The notes under the pieces were generated by a model. It saw only the letters and a list, made by a program, of their open reading frames with translations. It was not told the origin of the DNA and made no database searches. The position numbers and the translations under genes were made by a program. Of a stretch of DNA of 18,486 bases, positions 13,746 through 18,486 are shown one piece after another (the stretch's first letter is position 1; each line of letters begins with the position of its first letter). The stretch is taken from positions 1-18,486 of the forward strand of contig CAKKQI010000104.1 of the NCBI GenBank assembly GCA_919901895.1, in the 5' to 3' direction. This DNA comes from Candidatus Brocadiaceae bacterium (GTDB lineage Bacteria > Planctomycetota > MHYJ01 > JACQXL01 > CAKKQI01).

Positions 13746-14765
13746 ATGATTAAAGTTGGATTGATTGGTTACGGTTACTGGGGTCCGAATATTTTAAGAA
13801 ACTTGGTGGAGCACCAACTGGCCGAAGTCGTTTGCAGTGATCTTGATAAACACAAATTAGAAAAACTTCGGGCGCGTTATCCGGCCGTCGTTACAACCAC
13901 CCAGGTTGATTCGCTTTTTAAAGATAAAAGTATCAGCGCTATTTTAATTGCCACGCCGATTTCTACCCATTTTTCGCTGGCTAAAAAAGCCCTGGAGCAG
14001 GGCAAACACGTTTTTGTAGAAAAACCGCTGACCGCTTCGGCTAAAGAAGCCGAAAGTTTGGTTAAACTCGCGAAAAAACAGCAACGGGTTTTGATGGTCG
14101 GACACACCTTTGAATATTCCCCGCCGGTTTTAAAAATAAAGGAGATGATTGATAAAAATGAACTGGGGAAAATCTATTTTGTTTCTTCCACCCGGGTTAA
14201 CCTGGGGTTGCATCAGAAGGACGTCAGCGTTATCTGGGATCTGGCGCCGCATGATTTTTCCGTAATATTTTTCCTGTTAAACGAAGCGCCGGTGAGTGTT
14301 CAGGCCATCGGGCGTGATTGTATCAAAAAAGGCATTCCGGATGTGGCTTTTATTGATATGAAATTCCCTTCGGGGATTATTGCCCATATGGAACTTTCCT
14401 GGCTCGCTCCGAGCAAGATACGTAATACCACCATCGTTGGTTCAAAAAAAATGCTGGTTTACGATGATACCCAGATTGTCGAAAAAATTAAATTGTTTGA
14501 CCACGGGGTGGATTTCAAAGATCCGGAAAGTTTCGGCGAATACCAACTTTCTTACCGGACCGGCGATATTATTTCTCCCAAACTGGCTACGGCTGAGCCG
14601 TTACGGACCGAACTAATTCATTTTATTGAATGTATTAAAACCGGCCGGCGGCCGCGGACCGATGGCGCGTCCGGTTTGCGGGTGGTTCAGGCGCTGGAAA
14701 TGGCCGAACAATCGTTGCGCCAGCAGGGGAAATTAATAAAAATGAAACCGTTAAATCCCACTTGA
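13746..14765 (+). CDS. Gfo/Idh/MocA-family NAD(P)-dependent oxidoreductase
   Basis: The product has 339 residues. The N-terminal Rossmann motif is GLIGYGYWGPN (res 5-15). EKPLTAS (res 92-98) holds the family Lys that contacts substrate and cofactor, and WDLAPHDFSV (res 164-173) carries the His of the C-terminal domain. Members of this kind oxidise or epimerise sugars, and the YGYWGPN/WDLAPHD form is frequent in nucleotide-sugar and surface-polysaccharide loci such as WlbA-like dehydrogenases. The precise substrate is not predictable. A good Shine-Dalgarno ggaggt (13734-13739) lies 6 bases before the ATG. The gene starts 32 bases after secA and may be cotranscribed with it. Confidence 0.92.
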   Translation: MIKVGLIGYGYWGPNILRNLVEHQLAEVVCSDLDKHKLEKLRARYPAVVTTTQVDSLFKDKSISAILIATPISTHFSLAKKALEQGKHVFVEKPLTASAKEAESLVKLAKKQQRVLMVGHTFEYSPPVLKIKEMIDKNELGKIYFVSSTRVNLGLHQKDVSVIWDLAPHDFSVIFFLLNEAPVSVQAIGRDCIKKGIPDVAFIDMKFPSGIIAHMELSWLAPSKIRNTTIVGSKKMLVYDDTQIVEKIKLFDHGVDFKDPESFGEYQLSYRTGDIISPKLATAEPLRTELIHFIECIKTGRRPRTDGASGLRVVQALEMAEQSLRQQGKLIKMKPLNPT

Positions 14766-14931
14766 GCGGGATAACGGGCTCACCCTGAGTTCCGCTAAAG
14801 CGGGACAAAAGGTCTAACTCGCGTTATTCATAAATTCGGGTCAACGACTACCGAGGTTTTTGGTAGACAACGCAATTCCCGCCGGAGGTGGGTCTGCCTC
14901 AGGCACGATAATGCGTTGACAGAGTGTCTCT
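14766..14931. repeat. Intergenic repeat cluster
   Basis: The gap holds ccgct/agcgg (14792-14796, 14799-14803), caacgca/tgcgttg (14868-14874, 14912-14918) and a gcct-c-aggc core (14896-14904). The 13-mer ttggtagacaacg (14860-14872) recurs in reverse at 16611-16623. No promoter was recognised. Confidence 0.6.
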
Positions 14932-15720
14932 ATGGACCAAAAAGAAAACCAGTCCCGTTCCGATAGAAATATAGAAGAGGATTTCATCGGTAAATGCAGC
15001 GGTTTGCATTGCCATCTATTCGGGGTGGTGGAAAAAATTCCAGAATCAAAGATTAAATACGCCCTGCAGGAACTCGTCGTTCACCTGCCTTATTCTGTTT
15101 TCAGCGTTCTGATTAGTTTTATTATCCTTCTGGTGATTACCTTTTTAAATCAAATAGAACATTTAAAAGACGCCTTTCACGTTTTTCATCCGGTTCACTT
15201 ATTATTAAGCACGACGGCTACGACCGCGATGTTCTGGCGGTTTGATAAGGGGTTAATCAAGGCAATTTTTATCGGGAGTATCGGCAGCGTCGGTATCTGT
15301 AGTTTCAGCGATATCTTAGTGCCTTATTTCGGCGGGTTGGTTTTTGTTAAGGATATGCAATTACATCTCTGTTTTATTGAAGACCCGTTTATTATCTGGC
15401 CGTTTGTCGCGGTTGGTATCGTAACGGGATTATTAGCCGGGGAATACCTGAAGCACAGCACCATTTTTTCACATTCAGCCCATGTTCTAATCAGCACGTT
15501 TACCTCGGTGATTTATATGGCCACTTTCGGATTAGGGGACTGGATCCCGTATCTCGGCTGGATATTTGTAGTAACGATTATCGCCGTGATGTTACCCTGC
15601 TGTATCAGCGATATTATTTTTCCGTTATTGTTTATCAGGCGGAGACAAGAGGTTAGTGCTGCCTGCGCCCCGCCTGGTGGGACTTTGGCCGGCCGGCCCG
15701 ACAATACTGGAGTTAAATAA
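14932..15720 (+). CDS. Uncharacterised polytopic membrane protein with duplicated HxxH/SDI motifs
   Basis: The product has 262 residues and about six hydrophobic segments (near 52-72, 86-102, 108-138, 152-170, 181-202, 206-235). Family not recognised. Two halves share a pattern: HPVHLLLSTTATTAM (res 86-100) with CSFSDILVP (res 123-131), and HSAHVLISTFTSVIY (res 181-195) with CCISDIIFP (res 223-231). Together with H83, H145 and the LHCHLF segment (res 25-30) this is rich in potential metal ligands inside or near the membrane. A two-fold pseudosymmetric transporter or metal-binding membrane protein is inference. The last 23 residues (VSAACAPPGGTLAGRPDNTGVK) are unlike the rest and are encoded by ggccggcc-rich repeat sequence. 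It converges on a methyltransferase with only 3 bases between the stops. Confidence 0.75.
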   Translation: MDQKENQSRSDRNIEEDFIGKCSGLHCHLFGVVEKIPESKIKYALQELVVHLPYSVFSVLISFIILLVITFLNQIEHLKDAFHVFHPVHLLLSTTATTAMFWRFDKGLIKAIFIGSIGSVGICSFSDILVPYFGGLVFVKDMQLHLCFIEDPFIIWPFVAVGIVTGLLAGEYLKHSTIFSHSAHVLISTFTSVIYMATFGLGDWIPYLGWIFVVTIIAVMLPCCISDIIFPLLFIRRRQEVSAACAPPGGTLAGRPDNTGVK

Positions 15721-15723
15721 TAA

Positions 15724-16461
15724 CTATTTTGCAATTCTCAAAGATACCGCTAATCTTTTCCGGTCAAATTGATGGAATAAAATCTTACCCGTCGTCCCCG
15801 TCTCATCGGGGGGCAAGTAAGGACGGAGTAATTCTGTTAAACTTTGCGCCGTATAAATTCGTAAATGATAAGGACTCGGCAACTGGTTTTCTTTGGGAAC
15901 GGTAATAATCAGTTTACCGTCCGGTTTTAAAATCCGAACGGCTTCTTTCAATACCCGGTGTTCAGATTCAACGTGTTCCAGGACCTGTCCCAGATAAACC
16001 GTATCAAAGAGATTATTTTTCAACGGGATCTGATGGACATCACCAGTAAGAAAATTCAGCGGTTCGGCTTCGCAGTTCGGCCCTGAGATCACTGCCGAAG
16101 GGCTCACCGCCCCGAGCCTGCCGAGGGGTTGTTTAAATCCCAATCTGATTTTTTCATTGTGGGCAAACTTAATCGCGGTTCCGGAGGCATCCACCCCGAC
16201 GGCCGGGCGGTTTGAGGAGGCGTAATAAAGTCCCGCACAGGCACCCAGTCCGCAACCCAGGTCGGCGAAAAACCCTTCAGATATAGAAACTACTCCGCGG
16301 TGATATCCGCGGGACGGCCAGGATTTTAACGCCAATCTCGGTAATAAATAACTCAGCCATTGATACCGCCGCCGTCTGAACCAGCTTTTGTGTCTGAACT
16401 TCCGGCCGGCGGTTATTTCAGTTGACCAAAAATCATCATAGACCTGATCGGCTTTATTCAT
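15724..16461 (-). CDS. Class I SAM-dependent methyltransferase carrying several inserts
   Basis: The product has 245 residues. The Rossmann methyltransferase motifs are FADLGCGLGA (res 65-74, SAM-binding), VGVDASG (res 88-94), FLTGDVHQIPL (res 137-147), LGQVLEHV (res 157-164) and ILKPDGKLIITVP (res 177-189). This is the Methyltransf_11/25 pattern of small-molecule, sugar or lipid methyltransferases. Three stretches look like inserts: res 47-64 (SWPSRGYHRGVVSISEGF) just before motif I, res about 108-135 before GDVHQIPL, and res 216-227 (LPPDETGTTGKI). Each lies over GC-rich repeat sequence. No Shine-Dalgarno is seen before ATG 16461. Core motifs are complete, so it may still be active. Confidence 0.88.
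   Translation of the reverse strand: MNKADQVYDDFWSTEITAGRKFRHKSWFRRRRYQWLSYLLPRLALKSWPSRGYHRGVVSISEGFFADLGCGLGACAGLYYASSNRPAVGVDASGTAIKFAHNEKIRLGFKQPLGRLGAVSPSAVISGPNCEAEPLNFLTGDVHQIPLKNNLFDTVYLGQVLEHVESEHRVLKEAVRILKPDGKLIITVPKENQLPSPYHLRIYTAQSLTELLRPYLPPDETGTTGKILFHQFDRKRLAVSLRIAK
16059..16135. repeat. Repeat-derived insert in the methyltransferase gene
   Basis: On the plus strand gcggt (16059-16063) pairs with accgc (16106-16110), and ccct-gag/ctc-type and ccgaag motifs recur inside. The words match the 'ccctgag...gaagggctc' style of dispersed intergenic repeats. It encodes about 25 residues between KIRLGF and LNFLTGD. Confidence 0.55.
16295..16312. repeat. ccgcgg hairpin in the methyltransferase gene
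   Basis: ccgcgg occurs at 16295-16300 and 16307-16312 around tgatat. It lies in the coding stretch for the SRGYHRGV insert. Confidence 0.65.
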
Positions 16462-16646
16462 ACTTTAAATCTGGCGAGGCGGCCGGCCTGCCGAAGCGCT
16501 TCGTCTCCAAAGATTTGGACGCCGTCGTTCAAAGCACTATGGCGTCGGACGAGCGTCAGTGACCTCAGCGGTAATTATTTAGCCAAACCGAACCCCGCCT
16601 CGGCAGGGTTCGTTGTCTACCAATGTTTCGTCTGCTTCAGATTAAA

Positions 16647-16713
16647 TTTGTAGGCACGGTTTTAACCGTGCGTCTTGTCGGAGCACCCCGAAAGCATTCG
16701 GGGTGCCTACAAA
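16647..16713. repeat. Three-armed inverted-repeat element
   Basis: The outer arms tttgtaggcac (16647-16657) and gtgcctacaaa (16703-16713) are perfect. Inside lie cacggtt/aaccgtg (16655-16661, 16664-16670) and gcaccccgaa/ttcggggtgc (16683-16692, 16697-16706). The single strand could fold as a three-way junction. Confidence 0.8.
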
Positions 16714-16731
16714 GATAACGGGCCGATAATT

Positions 16732-16751
16732 AATCCCGCCGCGGCGGGATT
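16732..16751. repeat. 20-bp perfect palindrome past the end of the second methyltransferase
   Basis: aatcccgccgcggcgggatt is fully self-complementary and lies 15 bases after the minus-strand stop. On the minus strand no T-run follows, so a terminator role is weakly supported. Confidence 0.6.
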
Positions 16752-16766
16752 TATTCGGCTAAATAA

Positions 16767-17684
16767 TCACGGTTTTTGAAACACCATCTTAATCGTATCG
16801 CCCCATCTTAAAATATCAAGGACCATGCTAAACGGTGTTAATAAATATTTAAAAAGACTAACCTGTGAAAATTTAATTGATTGAATCAGGATACCTAATG
16901 GTCGCTTCCATCCTGGAAAGGACTGATTCTGATATTCTTCAGCCCAGCGTTGGATACTTTCGCGCAGTCCTTTGGTGCCGGAATCATAAGTTATCATTCG
17001 TATTTTAAAACCGAGATTGCCGGCTAGTTGTTTTAGGCCTGTTTCGTTAAAGAGATTAAGATGCCTGGGGGTATCCAGATGATACCAGCATTCCCGGAAA
17101 AACGTAAAATTAAAACTGCGCGTGTTGGGTGTAATAATAATTACCTGCCCGCCCGGTTTTAAAATACGTTTTATTTCAGCCAGTGCTTCCCGGGGATTAG
17201 GGAGATGTTCCAGAACATGCCGGAGACGGATAATCTCAAAAGTGTTAGCCGGGAAACGCGCTTCAAATATCGTTCCGCAGAAAACATCCAATCCTTCAGC
17301 CCGGGCGCGTTCGGAAGCCGTCCGGTCAATTTCCACTCCGGCGACTTTCCAGCCGATTTGCCTGAAAGCGCGTAAGTCAGAGCCGGCCCCACATCCAATG
17401 TCCAATAGATAAGGCGATTTTGACAGTTTAGGATTATCCCACTGAAGTTCTTTAAGTAATCTTTTTATTTTACTGCGGCTGATGGTTGATTTTGGTTTTT
17501 GATAAGGGCGGTAATCGGATGGATAGCACTCATTTAATTGGTGCGATACCTCGGACGGGTTCACGAAAACCAGTCCGCAGACTACGCACCGCTTCAGTGT
17601 ATAGCGGTAATCGGAATTACCGGTGTAGTCTTTGGTTTTAAATAAAATTTCGGTTTCGGTTGATTTACAAACAACGCAGGTCAT
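16767..17684 (-). CDS. SAM-dependent methyltransferase with N-terminal zinc ribbon
   Basis: The product has 305 residues. C3-x-x-C6 and C33-x-x-C36 form an N-terminal zinc ribbon (TCVVCKS and KRCVVCGLVF). It is followed by LLDIGCGAGSDL (res 93-104, SAM-binding), VAGVEID (res 114-120), IIRLRHVLEHLPNP (res 151-164), LKPGGQVIIITPNT (res 175-188) and YHLDTPRHLNLFN (res 201-213). This architecture is common in polysaccharide-biosynthesis methyltransferases (Methyltransf_23/25 type). The sequence is compact and lacks the inserts seen in the neighbouring methyltransferase. It is divergent from larE, with the -10 box ending 6 bases before the start codon, so a leaderless mRNA is possible. Confidence 0.9.
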   Translation of the reverse strand: MTCVVCKSTETEILFKTKDYTGNSDYRYTLKRCVVCGLVFVNPSEVSHQLNECYPSDYRPYQKPKSTISRSKIKRLLKELQWDNPKLSKSPYLLDIGCGAGSDLRAFRQIGWKVAGVEIDRTASERARAEGLDVFCGTIFEARFPANTFEIIRLRHVLEHLPNPREALAEIKRILKPGGQVIIITPNTRSFNFTFFRECWYHLDTPRHLNLFNETGLKQLAGNLGFKIRMITYDSGTKGLRESIQRWAEEYQNQSFPGWKRPLGILIQSIKFSQVSLFKYLLTPFSMVLDILRWGDTIKMVFQKP

Positions 17685-17690
17685 AATTTT

Positions 17691-17720
17691 ATTATATCAA
17701 ATTGTTTCGTTGATTGACAA
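17691..17720 (-). promoter_or_regulatory. Promoter of the zinc-ribbon methyltransferase, possibly leaderless
   Basis: Read on the minus strand, TTGTCA (17720-17715), an 18-base spacer and TATAAT (17696-17691). The predicted start of transcription falls at or next to the ATG at 17684. Confidence 0.55.
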
Positions 17721-17741
17721 AGAATAAATTTATGGTAAAAT
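17714..17741 (+). promoter_or_regulatory. Promoter of larE
   Basis: A consensus TTGACA (17714-17719), a 16-base spacer and TAAAAT (17736-17741) precede the larE ATG by about 50 bases. The -35 box overlaps the -35 of the divergent methyltransferase promoter. Confidence 0.7.
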
Positions 17742-17791
17742 TTATGATATAAATTTTATGAGGGAACAAATAAAACTAAATAAGATTAAAC

Positions 17792-18486
17792 ATGGATAAC
17801 GAGTTGCGCAAAAAATATCAACGTTTGATAGAAATTATTAAAGAATTGGAATCCGTCGTGGTCGCTTATTCCGGCGGGCTGGATAGCACTCTGGTGGCTT
17901 TTTTAACCGGGCGGGCGCTGGGTTCAAAGGCCTTAGCCGTAACCGCCACATCAGAAACCTATACCCCGGCCGAGTTGGTTGAAGCAACTGAATTAGCCAA
18001 CCGGTTTGGTTTTTCACATCAGGTTATCAGTACACACGAACTGGACTGCGTTGATTTTTCCAGCAACCCGACCAACCGTTGTTACTACTGCAAGCAGGAG
18101 TTATTCAAGAAACTCAGGGAGATTGCCGATAAGAACAATATCAGAAATGTCGTTGACGGCACGACCTTGAGTGATGCGAATGACTATCGGCCCGGCCGGC
18201 AGGCAGCTTTGGAACTGGGTGTGCGCAGTCCTTTACGGGAAGCCGGTATCGGTAAAGAAGAAGTCAGGATTATTTCCCGGTCACTGGAAATTCCTAACTG
18301 GGATAAACCGGCCGGTGCGTGTCTGGCTTCGCGTTTTCCGTATGGAGAAAAGATTACGGAAGATAAGTTGAACCGGGTGGCTCAAGCAGAAATCTTTTTG
18401 AAAAACCTCGGGTTCCGGATTATTCGGGTCAGGCATCATCAGGATATTGCCCGGATTGAGGTCGGTTCCGATGAAATCACCAGGTT
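17792..18486 (+). CDS. larE: LarE, ATP-dependent sacrificial sulfur transferase, 3' end missing
   Basis: LarE adenylates and thiolates a pyridinium dicarboxylate precursor to build the nickel-pincer nucleotide cofactor of lactate racemase and related enzymes (LarA family). The visible 231 residues start at ATG 17792 and run past the window end; roughly 40 residues are missing for a usual length near 270. The PP-loop ATP-binding motif is SGGLDST (res 27-33). NRCYYCK (C97, C100) and GACLASRFPYG (C177) give three cysteines in the layout of LarE proteins reported to hold a [4Fe-4S] cluster, as opposed to the single sacrificial-Cys type. No strong Shine-Dalgarno is seen. larB, larC and larA are not in the window. 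Confidence 0.93.
   Translation, partial: MDNELRKKYQRLIEIIKELESVVVAYSGGLDSTLVAFLTGRALGSKALAVTATSETYTPAELVEATELANRFGFSHQVISTHELDCVDFSSNPTNRCYYCKQELFKKLREIADKNNIRNVVDGTTLSDANDYRPGRQAALELGVRSPLREAGIGKEEVRIISRSLEIPNWDKPAGACLASRFPYGEKITEDKLNRVAQAEIFLKNLGFRIIRVRHHQDIARIEVGSDEITR

Larger units (their letters stand above)
16462..16766. other. Repeat-filled gap between two methyltransferase genes
   Basis: No gene was found in these 305 bases. They hold a 12-bp palindrome cgaagcgcttcg (16492-16503), a gacgcc/ggcgtc pair (16518-16523, 16541-16546), the reverse copy of the 13-mer seen at 14860 (16611-16623), the cruciform-like element 16647-16713 and a 20-bp palindrome (16732-16751). Confidence 0.7.

Noticed and set aside
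16462..16766. CRISPR array in the repeat-rich gap
   Set aside because: The repeats are inverted and unequal, with no regularly spaced direct repeats and no cas genes nearby.
17758..17799. 13-codon open frame (MREQIKLNKIKHG) before larE, overlapping its start
   Set aside because: It could be a leader peptide, but there is no Shine-Dalgarno, no attenuator hairpin and no codon signature to support it.

Overview
The window is an 18.5 kb chromosomal segment from what looks like an uncultivated bacterium of moderate GC (most genes sample near 50%). A full peptidoglycan set (murC, murB, ddl), a WaaP-like lipid or sugar kinase and repeat-laden intergenic DNA suggest a diderm candidate-phylum lineage such as Omnitrophota or a relative. 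That placement is inference from style, since no rRNA or marker phylogeny is available here. No mobile element with a transposase, no CRISPR array and no tRNA was seen.

Layout. Positions 1-126 hold the 3' end of a HIT-family hydrolase/phosphorylase. A GNAT-family protein (236-1132, minus) and a YegS/DAGK-type lipid kinase (1174-2103, plus) are divergent, and the kinase converges on a small cysteine-cluster protein (2089-2406, minus). A good sigma70-type promoter (2600-2627) then starts a wall operon: a HEAT-repeat/membrane/coiled-coil protein, murC, murB, an AT-rich GxxExxY gene that looks inserted, and ddl. Next come a GT2 glycosyltransferase, a trio of small membrane methyltransferase (ICMT/PEMT-like), WaaP-like kinase and a second methyltransferase, then a repeat-filled gap with a promoter and secA. 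secA is followed by a Gfo/Idh/MocA oxidoreductase and an uncharacterised membrane protein with an internal HxxH/SDI duplication. Two SAM methyltransferases lie on the minus strand. The window ends in larE (partial), which makes the lactate-racemase nickel-pincer cofactor and is expressed divergently from the second methyltransferase.

How the genes fit together. MurB reduces the enolpyruvyl intermediate to UDP-MurNAc, MurC adds L-Ala, and Ddl makes D-Ala-D-Ala, so three cytoplasmic wall-precursor steps sit together. The usual continuation into ftsQ/ftsA/ftsZ is absent. The GT2, oxidoreductase, methyltransferases and kinase fit cell-surface glycan or lipid modification, but no complete pathway can be read.

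The most striking feature is the density of short GC-rich inverted repeats. They fill the intergenic gaps and also lie in frame inside at least seven protein-coding genes (GNAT, lipid kinase, murC, murB, ddl, GT2, a methyltransferase). They add peptide inserts of roughly 6 to 28 residues at places where these families are normally compact. This resembles in concept the Rickettsia palindromic elements, but the sequences are of a different kind.
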